From NCBI RefSeq assembly GCF_001540865.1, contig NC_033622.1, forward strand, positions 11,972,797-12,036,796: a stretch of DNA of 64,000 nt, read 5' to 3'. The first letter of the stretch is position 1. Every line of letters starts with the position of its first letter. Positions 49,793 through 60,350 of the stretch are shown in pieces. Source of the DNA: Ananas comosus (lineage: Eukaryota; Streptophyta; Magnoliopsida; Poales; Bromeliaceae). The notes beneath the pieces were generated by a model, which was not told where the DNA came from, ran no database searches, and saw only the letters and a list, made by a program, of their open reading frames with translations. Made by a program: the position numbers and the translations under genes.

Positions 49793-50023
49793 TTACTTTC
49801 TTTTTGTTATTCTCTCTGCTGCATCGATCATACCTAACAAATTAGAATTTTTCGGCTTTCGTCGAAGCCCTCGCCCTTGCGACGAGGCGTATATGGCAAT
49901 TTGTGACTGCATCCAGCTGTTAAAGTTTTCAAAGTGAAGATCACTGTAGGCTGCCTCAAGAAGCAACTGAGGAGAACAAACCATGCAAAAATTAATGCGG
50001 CTTAGAAGGGAATCTAGTTTCAA
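49793..50023 (-). CDS. Unrecognised exon-like open frame (76 codons), doubtful
   Basis: The minus-strand frame reads LLLEAAYSDLHFENFNSWMQ and SQIAIYASSQGRGLRRKP before ending. A plausible acceptor (TCTCCTCAG) lies in front of LLLEAAY and a plausible donor (TTAG/GTATGA) after SNLLG. That would frame a 135-bp exon at about 49,833-49,967. No neighbouring exons were found and I know no matching family. It may be a captured or orphan exon, or chance. Confidence 0.25.
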   Translation of the reverse strand: MKLDSLLSRINFCMVCSPQLLLEAAYSDLHFENFNSWMQSQIAIYASSQGRGLRRKPKNSNLLGMIDAAERITKRK

Positions 50024-51296
50024 CTAGGGTTTGGTTGGGAGTTGGCCCACATTTGACACTTTATTTTCTTTAGTGGTGAGCTAAGCTTTTAGGGGTGTAT
50101 ATTTAGAATTTCACGGATTCAACGTTGAATTGGTGGCCACGTGTGAGAATTAGAGTCGTATCAGAAAATAACATAAGTTGATTTATATAAACGTGGGCTT
50201 AATTAGCTTTCACATTGATAAGTCTTAGTTTTGTTAGAAAAAGTAGACGGTAGCTAGATGCATACAAATTAGATGGCCAATTCATTTATATCGAATTGGA
50301 TTGCTTTTTTAAGATCGTCCTTACCTTGGATGCTTACAAATCTTTCACGAGCCGTCTCGTCCTAGACGTCGCATCTCGTATATATGAAAAAAATTATTAA
50401 GGTTCACATTTTAAAATTTGAAAACGTTGATAGTGTTTTTAAAGAAATAGAAAAATCAGCCGAGAAAAAAAAGAAAGATTGAGATTTTCTTTTTTTTTCC
50501 TTTTTTTTTTTTGGTAAATATATCAATCAACCTTCCCAAACAAATTGGAAAGGGATAGATCAAACAAGTGGATAAGGTCTAATGTTCCGTCCATTTCATG
50601 GTTATTGCAATTAACTTTGCTAGTGATTATGCTAGCATATTGCTTGGTTTGGAAAAAAAAACATAAAAATTAAAAAGAGTTGTTGTTAATTGACATAGAT
50701 TTTCTTATGGAATATATAGAGTTTTTGCCATGTAAAAAATTAAGAAGTTTTTGTCGAATCATTGGTTATCATGCTATGTATATTATTATTATAATTTATA
50801 TTTATAAATAAAATATATTTAAAAAATATTATATAATATATAAGTACGTGAAATAATATGTAATAGAATATACTTAACACTATAAAATAAAGTACTATAT
50901 ATTTATAAATAATATTCATAAATAAAATATTCGATAAGAATTTATAGAGGGAGAGAGAGAGGTCCACCATGGACTCTCTCTCACGTGGTCTACGAGGTGA
51001 AGTGGACCCCGTGCTGAGCTCAAGATGAGCTGCATTTTTTTTGTTTTCTTGCTCACAGAGAGGGGAAAACAAAAACCCAATATTTTTAGAATTTTTTTTT
51101 ACAGACAATTAAATATCTCAAAAATTACTTTTCAAATGAAAAATAATTTTCGGAGTAGTTTTGTAAGGAATCAAACACACCCTAAATAGCTCACAACTTA
51201 TTACAAAACTAGAATCACACATTGCGATTTTCGTTAATATTGAAAACAAAATATAAAATATTATATTTTAAATACCTTGAATAAATTTTAGAAAGA
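50024..51296. other. Intergenic sequence, nothing recognised
   Basis: AT-rich; a minus-strand open frame at 50,740-51,108 is Ile/Tyr-rich noise. Confidence 0.5.
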
Positions 51297-51434
51297 ATTA
51301 ATGGTAGCGTACTATCACTTTGTTTATTTTTATAAAATTGAACTTAGCTAGAAATATGAATCAACTAGACTTCGAACTTGGAACCTCAAGTACCAATCAT
51401 CAGATCCTTTGTCACTTGCACTGAGAACAGCCAG
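51297..51434 (-). mobile_element. SINE, diverged, head-to-head with the next copy
   Basis: Reverse copy: GGTAGCGTACTATCACTTTG end, CTTAGCTAGAAATATGAATC middle, CACTTGCACTGAGAACAG head. Confidence 0.65.
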
Positions 51435-51435
51435 T

Positions 51436-51545
51436 AATACGCTTAATGGTTGATACCTCGAGATTTTCAATTAGAATCCTAATTGCTTCACATTTTCAGC
51501 TAAGTTTATTCATAAAAAAAAAATAACATGCTGCCGCGTTCTCTT
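51436..51545 (+). mobile_element. SINE, partial, head-to-head with the previous copy
   Basis: Forward partial copy (CTTAATGGTTGATACCTCGA, TTTTCAGCTAAGTTTATTCA, poly-A, AACATGCTGCCGCG). With the previous copy it forms an inverted SINE pair. Confidence 0.55.
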
Positions 51546-52913
51546 AGAATAAAAAGAAAAAAAAAAAGGTCTTCAATGATTGTTGGTCAAAATTGATAGG
51601 GAGGAATGAAACAATTGTCCTACTCTCTTTTCAACAAGTTTTGACCACTTCTCTTTGCATCCTAAGCTTAGTTAGAACCAACCTTAATTAATCTCTCCTC
51701 TTAATAGCATCCTAAATCATATTTAAACCAACTTTAGTTAACTAAATCCACAGCACTAACTCACTTAATTAAGTCCCTTTCCTTCATCCTTCTTATGCCT
51801 TCAACCTGCAAGAAAAAACCCCCAAATCTCTGACCAATTTTCGCACTATTTTTGTTAGCTAATGATAAGTTGTCATTCAAAAAAGAACTCCATGCTATGT
51901 GGTTCAAAATGTTTGACATTTATTTTCACTATGGATCTTTGTGTAATTTGTCGTAGTTCTCCTAATACTACTTGGACTTTAATTAATGTGTACTTTTGAG
52001 GATCGAAGAGGAAAAAAAAATGTCAAAGAAACATTATTAATTGATCAAATGTTAGGGGGTCGAATTCCAATTGGAAACTCTCAATCAAGACACTAGTAGA
52101 GGATTATTTGTGGAGGAGAAAGAGAGTTTTTTTTCTTTCCTTTTTTGCTCTTGTCATTTATTTCACATTCCTACGAAGTAACCGCGAAAAAATGGTAAAG
52201 AGAAAAGGGTTTTCTCTTGGATCAGTACATAAAGAATAAGGTCCAACACGAAATAGATACAATTTTGATAAGGACGTATCGGAGCCATTTGCTTATATTC
52301 ATTGAATAAAAATAGTAACCGACATGAATTGCTTCTATCGAAAGTGCATCCGCTAACTTCATTTGTTTCACCCGTTTATAACATTGATCAAGAGTATCTT
52401 TTGTTAGTAAGTAACTACGACACCGGAGTTGAGAATTTGTTTGGAGCTTGTACATCGATCTTTGTTAATAGAGTATTTATTATGATTCGCATCTAGTATG
52501 GAAATGACAAAACCTCCTGATCGATAGTATTATAATTATTTTATTAGTTGAAAAACTATGTGGATTAATTTCCACAACTTTACTAATATCTTTTAAAACA
52601 TTCTAATTGAAGTTGCACAATAGTAGTGCAATGCAGGTAACTTGTGGGCTCAACCTGAGATCAGTTTGGTGCATGTAGCTTGTCTTTTTCCTTCTCTTTG
52701 ACCTGCTTTTTCAGGTCATGACCAGTCACATGGAGCTTGGTTTGAGTGGATCCAACTCAGGGATAGGCCCAAACCCCTACTTAGCCCTGTGGTGGTAGAT
52801 GCCATATAACAAGTGGGTGGAGTACCCTCCTTTAGTCCCTTTTTTTTTATAAAAAAAAGATTGGGGCAATTTCAAACACAACCTTATGAAACTTAAAATA
52901 TCATACTTTGTCC
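51546..52913. other. Intergenic sequence with a block of mixed composition
   Basis: 52,222-52,496 is open on both strands without a recognisable product. 52,640-52,830 has balanced base composition unlike its flanks, but no identifiable function. Confidence 0.4.
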
Positions 52914-52932
52914 TTTCAAAATCTAAAATATT

Positions 52933-53077
52933 TTTGAAAAATAGGTAGTATTCTACCCGCTTCGTTTACTTCATTTAGAAATAAACTTAGCTAAAAATGT
53001 GAATCAATTAGGATTCGAACTTGAGATCTCGGTTACCAACCACCAAGCCATTTACCATTTGCTCTAGAGACGGTCGG
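52933..53077 (-). mobile_element. SINE of the same family, with 19-bp target duplication
   Basis: Reverse-oriented full copy, recognisable by its B-box region (GGATTCGAACTTGAGATC on the plus strand) and the CTCTAGAGACGGTCGG head. It is flanked by a perfect direct repeat TTTCAAAATCTAAAATATT at 52914-52932 and 53078-53096. The intact duplication indicates a fairly young insertion. Confidence 0.85.
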
Positions 53078-53154
53078 TTTCAAAATCTAAAATATTATTA
53101 ACATTCTTTTAAATATATAAATATATTACAAATGCCTCTCTGAATTCCAAACCC

Positions 53155-53230
53155 AAAATCTAAACCCTAAATCCTTTAAGGTGAAAACGTAAAATCTAAA
53201 CCCTTAATCCTTTAAGGTGAAAACGTACAG
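53155..53230. repeat. Short tandem duplication (about 37 bp) with CCCTAAA-like words
   Basis: AAATCTAAACCCTxAATCCT then TTAAGGTGAAAACGTA occurs twice. The CCCTAAA word is isolated and is not a telomeric array. Confidence 0.65.
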
Positions 53231-53234
53231 AGCT

Positions 53235-53532
53235 TACATGAACTATGAACCATTTTGAATCAGCTGCTTAATTTTTAAAATTTTAATTTTTTTACTATCC
53301 AGCCTTTCAATTTACTTGATTTAAGTCAGTCATAATATTTCGACTTCAATAATTGAATGTGACGTTTATCTTTATAGATTTAATTAGTATTACTTTATAT
53401 AATTTTCGTAACTACAAATTTTTTTAAATAAGTAATTAGCTTAAATTGACAAATTGAAATATTGTAAAGAAAAATCAAAATTTTAAAAGATTGCTTAGAC
53501 AACTCAATATGATCCATAGTTCATATAAATTG
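53235..53532. repeat. Foldback element, family E
   Basis: TACATGAACTATGAACCATT at the left against the reverse of ATGATCCATAGTTCATATAA at the right, with ATTTAAGTCAGTCATAATA in the inner arm. Confidence 0.55.
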
Positions 53533-53635
53533 GGTATGATTTTGTCATTCTTTAATGTTTTTAAAGGCACTAATGATATTTTAAATTCGAACGAATCTTT
53601 ATAAAATTACAACCTATTTTTAAATTAGGGTAAAC

Positions 53636-54039
53636 TTCAAATACCATCCATGTGGTTCCGCACTTTCTCACTTTAGTACCCTATAGTTTAAAGTGTATCA
53701 ATTTAGTATCCTATGGTTTTATTTTTATTTTTTCGTCAGTTTTTTTGTTAATATTTTGTTAAATTATATACAAGAAACTTCAGATACCGCACCTAGGTTT
53801 ATTGAATACTCACTTTAGTACCCATTTCAGATACTCCATCTAGGTTTATCGAATATTCACTTAGTACTCTTTAGCTTTAACTTCGTCACTGATTTAATAA
53901 AAAAAATTAATAAAATCGATAATAAAAAATAAAAATAAAAATAAAACCACAGGACACTAAATTAATATTCTTTAAACCATATTGTACTAAAGTGAGAAAA
54001 TACGAAACCACATGAATGGTATTCGAAGTTTTCCCTTTA
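53636..54039. repeat. Foldback element, family D
   Basis: ACTTCAAATACCATCCATGT at the left and AATGGTATTCGAAGTTTTCC at the right; arms AGTTTAAAGTGTATCAATTT. The inner section is partly duplicated (two versions of CTAGGTTTATTGAATACTCAC near 53,796 and 53,849). Confidence 0.7.
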
Positions 54040-55442
54040 ATCGCAGCGTTTCATCTTTTCTTTTGTTTTCTTGCTTTACTTGTGTTATATAGAGATAAAT
54101 TAATAAAGGAGGTGATGTGTGAAGATAATAAAGCTAAGCTTTAAGGAAACAAACGAAGCGAGCATGATTTGATCTACAAGATTAGAATGTCGGCATGGTG
54201 TAGTTGTCAATGTTATTCATGTTGTGGTATGATGATGTTTTGAGAATAAGTAAGATACTTTCTATGGACAAAACTTTAGTGGCGATCTCCCTAACGAGGC
54301 GTGCTCGTAGGGGAGCTTTCGATTTGCTACCGCATGTTACTTTTATTTTAATCCAAAAATTTATTAGATGTTTTTTAATACTAAAATTTATTTTTTCAAA
54401 AAAAAATTTAGATAAAGAATTATGAGTTTTGGACAGAGATAAAAAAATAATACATGGTGACAGATTAGAACTCCTTAACGAGATATTGTTGGAGAGCTCT
54501 CCACATAAACTTTTTTTTCACTTTCTAGTAATATTGTCAGATGTGTCTCAAGTTTATTTTAAAAAGTAACTGAATGAATAATATTATGAAAGTACGAAGT
54601 TATAGTAAGCCTAGCCAGTTTTCACCGCTTATTTATTTGCCTCCTTCACATGTGTGTTATAAGTACTATATAAGTAAATTTGGATTAAATGAGAGGTAAA
54701 TAGGTTCTTACATAACATTTTCCTCATGACTTGGTTCCAGACTTTTTGTAAGGCCTATAATATAAATTTGGATTAAATGAGAGGAAATTAATAATACTAC
54801 AAGTCTAACAAGGCTTCAAATTTGAGACTGTTGGATTATTAGCGCTAATCATTAGTCCCAAAAGCTCAAACTGTTAGAAATATACAACAAATTTACTTAA
54901 AGCGTACAAACATAACGTCTAGCAGTCTCGCTTTTAACTTGGTTTAATCAGTCTCATGCCACTTCAAATATGATTCGACATAATCTGATTTTCGCTACAG
55001 GACAGGACACTTCGCCTTTTAAGCTAACAAAGAGGTATTCGGTACCAACCATTAAACTTTTAGCCAGCTGCTCTAAATACGGTAGGTGATTTCGTGTTAA
55101 ACTGTAGGAGCAATTGAAGACCTGTTTTGTTTAGAGTACCGAATTGTAGTTCTTTAATTAAGAATTGTGAACAAAATTTTCCCTTCGTGGCCAGTTTTAA
55201 TAAAAATAATTTTTATATAAATTCCTTACTTTTCAGATAATTTTAAAAGAGTTCTGAACTTTTCTATGTCCTCACGTAATTAGTTGGGAAATGTTGACTT
55301 TTTATTCGAAAAGTCATGAAAAATATCTTTCAGTGAAATCTACGTGTACTATCACAACTTTTAATTTTTGTCCCTTTTGTATAGCTTCATCCTTTTAAGG
55401 CTATTAAATTAGATATGCTTATGCATGCATATAAAATTTTGA
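54040..55442. other. Intergenic sequence
   Basis: The phrase AAATTTGGATTAAATGAGAG occurs twice (about 54,677 and 54,766), perhaps an old retroelement trace. No gene. Confidence 0.4.
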
Positions 55443-55800
55443 ACAAACTTCAAATATCACCCCATATAGTTTCACACGTTCTCACTTTAGTATTTTATAG
55501 TTTAAAATATATCATTTTAATACCTTGTGCTTTCATTTTTCTCTTTTTATCAACTTCTCCGTTAACATTTCGTTAAATTATATACAAAAAACTTCAAATA
55601 CATCACCTAGGTTTATCGATTATTCACTTTAGTACCTTTTAGTCTTAACTTTGTCGTTGATTTAACGAAAAAAATTAGTGAAAAAGATAATAAAAAAAAC
55701 AAAAATGAAACTATGGGGTACTAAATCGGTACACTGTAAACCATAAAGTACCAAAGTGAGAACGTATGAAATCATAGGACTGGTATTTAAAATTTTTCCT
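55443..55800. repeat. Foldback element, family D
   Basis: AACTTCAAATATCACCCCAT at the left, GACTGGTATTTAAAATTTTT at the right, with the same inner phrase (CGTTAAATTATATACAAAAA) as the 53.7-kb copy. Confidence 0.65.
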
Positions 55801-56377
55801 AAAATTTTTAAGAATAGAATGCTACATGTTGTAGGATATAACTCAGTTATGTTTACAATAATAAATCTATGAAATTGGGACAAAAGTTAAAGATATTCTT
55901 AGATTTCTCTAAAATATGCTAAACAAAGGCTATTAATAATAATAATAAAAAGAATAGCCCAGAAAATTATATAAAAAAAATTTAAAAAATTATATGCAAT
56001 TTTATCCTTTCGAATAACTTCTGTTGCAAATGGGAGGCAAGGGGATTTCTTTTTCTTTTTTTTTTTTCCTAGCTGCCTTTTGGAAAGCTAAAAGAGAATA
56101 TTATTTTATATTTTAATATTTTATACAATACATGAAAGAGGAACCCGAAAAATGAACGACCGTGCTTCCCGGGTCGAGGAATTCTACACTATCACACTTG
56201 CACCATATCATTAATAATAAGTCAATCATTTTTTTTTTTTCAAACAAAAATACAATAAAAATATTTTTTTATAATCATGATGTGACATATATTTCTAAAA
56301 ATTTTTTTTGATTGATTTGTTACGCCACATCACCAATATACCCATTGCATTCTAGAATTTTTTCTCTAGGTCTAGGG

Positions 56378-56890
56378 CAAATTGATGGGATCCATTTTTT
56401 TTCATTCCTCTCTCATATTAATCAACCCTTTTCTTTTTTTTTTTTTACCTACGCCATGTCTAAAAATTCATTATATAAATTAAGCCTATTTTAAAATAAT
56501 TAATATAAAAAAAATTAAAATTTCATCTGATAAATACAATCTATAATATATAAAAAATCTAGATATAAAAATTAATAGATTTTTATATTTATAATAAAAT
56601 TTTATAAATACAGTGAAACAAAAGTTATATACCCCACAAATTGATGGGGCCCACTTTTTTCATTCCTCTCTCCCTCCCAACTCATATAAATTAACTTTTT
56701 CTTTTTCTTTTTTTTTTTTGCCTACACCACGTCTAAAAATTTATCATATGAACCGAATCTATTTTTTAATAATTAATATAATAAAATTAAATTTTCATAT
56801 GATAAAATATAATCTATAATATATAAAAAATCAAGATATAAAAATTAATAGATATTTTTACTTTTATAATAAAATTTTATAAATACAGTA
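56378..56890. repeat. Tandem duplication, unit about 259 bp, two diverged copies
   Basis: CAAATTGATGGGATCCA at 56,378 and CAAATTGATGGGGCCCA at 56,637 start two parallel copies. Both have a CT-rich run, then ACxACGTCTAAAAAT-type, TAATCTATAATATATAAAAA-type and AAAATTAATAGATxTTT phrases, ending TTTTATAAATACAGT. Confidence 0.75.
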
Positions 56891-57274
56891 TATAAAAAAT
56901 TATAAGTCCGGTATATAAGACATCCTCACATATTTTTCAATATGACTTTAACTTTAATATAAATAAAGTTGAGCTTTAATAAGGTAAAGTCCTCTAATAT
57001 AAGTCTTCCAACTTTAATTTTTTAGTTAAAACTTTATTTATAAAATAGCTATCAAAATTATTAAATTTAATTAAAATTTTAAATAAAATTATTAGAATAG
57101 TTAACTATATATTATAAATATTAAAATTAAAAAAACTATTAATAAAAAAATTACTTTTTATAATGTACATAAGATTGCTTTATATATATATATATATATA
57201 ATTTTTAGCTATAACTTTTTAAATTTTAAAATTTTAAATAAATATGTATATATCAATTGGTTAAAATACAATTG

Positions 57275-57304
57275 ACCTGTTGCGAAGCGCCGGCCCTACA
57301 CTAG
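57275..57304 (+). mobile_element. Possible Helitron-like 3' terminus
   Basis: The sequence TTGCGAAGCGCCGGC followed by CCTACACTAG and T resembles the end of the 28.2-kb Helitron (hairpin, about 10 bases, CTAG, T). The surrounding 56,500-57,250 is AT-rich filler with no marked 5' end. Confidence 0.35.
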
Positions 57305-57527
57305 TTGAGCAACAAAGGCAAAGTGGAATCCATGTGTAACAAAAGGGGATGGAGCTCTTGGACCAGGGAATATTTAAGTCGCTTTGTGGAACTATATATT
57401 GTATTAATTAATTAGGATGTTGCATAAGGAACTCACCTGGAGCTTTCCTATTGCAATGTAACATAAATTGAGGAGGAAAAATTATTTGGGATAATCTAGG
57501 AAAGTTCCAGAATATTATGATCAATTG

Positions 57528-58232
57528 GCTTCGTTTGGTTCGGATATAAGTAAGAACTAGTTATTCCAGAAATAGATATAAGATGAGGTATAAGGTAGGT
57601 ATAAAATAATTTTGTGTTTGGTTGAGTATTGGATTTAGTCCAGATATAAGCAAAATAGTATTTGGTTGGAGTACGTGGAATAAGAAGAATAGTGGGTGGT
57701 TATAAATAAAAAATAATGATATTGTCATCTTTATTATATTTGAATTAAAATTTTTAAATTTTATATTTAAAATTTTAAATTTAAATATATAACTCTTAAA
57801 TTTCAAAAATAAAAAATTAACATTTAAATTTAAAAATCTCAAATTCGAAAATTCAAAGTTCTAAATTTTTAATTTCAAATTTTAAATTTAAGATCAAAGC
57901 TAAATTTAGAAATATAAAATTTTAAATTTAGAAAATTAAATATATCAATTTAAAATTTAAAATTTAAAATTTATAATTTAAAAATATAAATTTTTATTTT
58001 AAGATAACAAATTATAAATTTTAAATTTTAAATTTAAATTTAAAATTTAAAATTTAATTAGGGATGGAAATAGTTATTCCATCCCCTATACCTGGGGAAG
58101 AGTTAACGGGTTATTCCGGGATAACCCGTTAATGGGTGGGATAGCAATCCCACCCCTCTTATTTTTGTTGTTTGGGTATAAGGGGTGGGATAACCCCTTA
58201 TCCCACCTCTTATATTCGAACCAAACGGGGGC
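57528..58232. mobile_element. MITE with TTTGGTTCG ends and AT-only core
   Basis: Left end GGCTTCGTTTGGTTCGGATA, right end TATTCGAACCAAACGGGGGC, about 705 bp. The flanks of the core are GGTTATTCCATCC-like inverted words. The core (57,730-58,060) is nearly all A/T, built from AATTTAAATTT words. Confidence 0.65.
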
Positions 58233-58416
58233 TAAAAGTAAAACTGTACCAGTTCATCTGAGATTTTTCTTTAGTTTATTGGCGGTTTTGTTTGGTTTGC
58301 CAAACTATTTTAATACTAAACGAGTTAGATATTTCGCAACCGAAAAATTTAAAACTGATAGAGTCATTAAACAAAAGTGCTTTCTGAGCGCCAAAGTTTA
58401 AAGAAAATGATCAGAA

Positions 58417-58626
58417 TTAAGATTCTTGCAACTTCTCAGGCATCTCAACTGATGGAATCCCGTGATCCCGTCTAATAAGCAAAAAAAAAAAGTGTTGAAT
58501 AAGATGTTTATGCATCCACACAGAGCCGTTGAACATACTATCCAGCTAACCATCGAAAGCCACTTGATCATCTTCGCATGCAACTTCCTCAAAAGAATAA
58601 GGAAGATCCAAAACAAGATTCAAAAT
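58417..58626 (-). pseudogene. Possible last-exon relic of an unrecognised gene
   Basis: One minus-strand frame has a protein-like run, LVLDLPYSFEEVACEDDQVA followed by FDG and an in-frame TAG at 58546-58548. It then continues MFNGSVWMHKHLI, a poly-T interruption (11 T), and GIPSVEMPEKLQES to TAA at 58417. In another frame just upstream (58,635-58,720) FMKMPLHYLAEHMTC also looks protein-like. The amino-acid mix is unlike the AT-driven noise around it. I do not recognise the family. A stop, a homopolymer and a probable frame change suggest a decayed exon. Confidence 0.35.
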
Positions 58627-58720
58627 AACTAGGGACCAACGCCTAACAAGTCATATGCTCAGCAAGGTAATGCAATGGCATTTTCATGAACTTGTGAGGC
58701 CAGGAAAAGGGAAAATTGAC

Positions 58721-60134
58721 GGAGTAAACAGAGAAACCCGTGACTAAGACGTTACTTGGGATTACGGATAGAATACATTACACAGCAGGATTAAAGTGTA
58801 ATGCAAAACAATATTCCATTCGTTTTCATAGGTAACAAGAAGTTGAGTGAGAGGAATGCTTTGATACACTATGTAAGTATTGAAAAGGATATGATTGTGT
58901 TTTATATGAAGTAACTTGTTGGACAGGTTACTAATTTAGAATAGTCAAGTACAATATCGAAAAAAAAATTTGTGGCATATAATAAATTTATCAGGATCCT
59001 ATAAAATTTTAAATTTTTTACTTAATTTTGTTTACTTAATTAGATAATTCCTAATCTGTTAAGTATCCAACTCAAAATGATATTGAATTTAAATTCAATT
59101 TTTAAATTCGGTATCGTAATGTAAAATTTTGATTTTAAAATTTAAAATCATCCCTTAAATTTGAATCTATATTCCACTTTTAATCTTGAAATCACATTTT
59201 AATGCTTGATTTAAATTGAAAATTTAGAATTTATACTAAAAATTTTATTTCAAATTTGTGTTTTATATTTAAGAAGAATTAAATTTGATTCAGAATTAAA
59301 TTTCGTAAGTTGTTTCCAAATTGAATTCGCAGTCTAGCTGTAATTTGAATTCTGATTTCTTTTGTAGGCACTTGAAAAGTCTATAATTTCCTTAGTTGGA
59401 TAAGACCAACGATAGATCTTATGGACGAAAACATTGTACAAAGACCAAAATATTCTTCAGACTAATACATATGCCCCTCAATAACAGATCACCTTTTATA
59501 AAGTAATATTACGTCTCTGACCACGGCCAGAACTTACATGGTATATTGAAGCATACTGATCTTTATATACTTCCGTCGTAACTCTATTTTATCTAATAGT
59601 ATTACGCGACACTCGGGACAAAATTTTACTAAGCCATGCATGATTGGAGAATGGGAAAAAGGTGGTGGGAGAGATACATGTACACCCAAAGAGAGGAGGA
59701 GGTGATGTTCTAAGTTCTCCCAAAAAGAGCCCATTCCTGATCAACCCATATTGTAAGGTTGTGCACATGGGAGTAGCTCCACAGAGTTATTGCCCGGCAC
59801 TAAAATTAAAGAGCTACATATCCCCTCCTCTGTTTTTTTCTTGTGTTTTTTTGGGCTATACGTTGCACCTCTCCATCATCCCACGTTTACCCACAGAGCC
59901 CCACTTTAAGAGATTGAGCTCGTAACGTTGCGTTATTGGCCATGTCCATGCACATAAATGGTACGAGCGAATTGATGAAGGAAACGGAGTTTTGGACAAG
60001 ACATTGAGAATGTACCTGACAATATAAAAGATCTCCCATGTGAGCATGATTGCTCATGTTCGACAAAAAAAACTTACAACATTTTGCATGATGTCATTGC
60101 AGAAGGTATTCGATGCAAATATTAGGACATACAA
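58721..60134. other. Intergenic sequence, nothing recognised
   Basis: Includes a stretch of mixed composition at 59,640-59,960 with small open frames on both strands. No gene could be supported. Confidence 0.45.
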
Positions 60135-60350
60135 GATTTATTTGAATAAACTATTTTGATTTAACTATCGAATCTTTCAAAAATTTAATTTTACTATCCA
60201 ATCCATCGATTTGTTCGATCTGAGTGAGTCAATAGTATTTTTAGATTCAAAGTGCCGTTGGCTGACTCAAATCGAACAAATTCGATAGATTGGATAGTAA
60301 AATTAAAAATTTAAAGGTTGAATAGTTGAATCAGAATAGTTCATAGTTCA
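60135..60350. repeat. Foldback element, family E, compact
   Basis: GATTTAACTATCGAATCTTT and ACTATCCAATCCATCGATTT at the left; AAATTCGATAGATTGGATAG and GTTGAATAGTTGAATC at the right. The arms nearly meet at about 60,250. Confidence 0.6.

Noticed and set aside
53155..53200. Telomere-like CCCTAAA words
   Set aside because: Only isolated units within a 37-bp duplication; no array.
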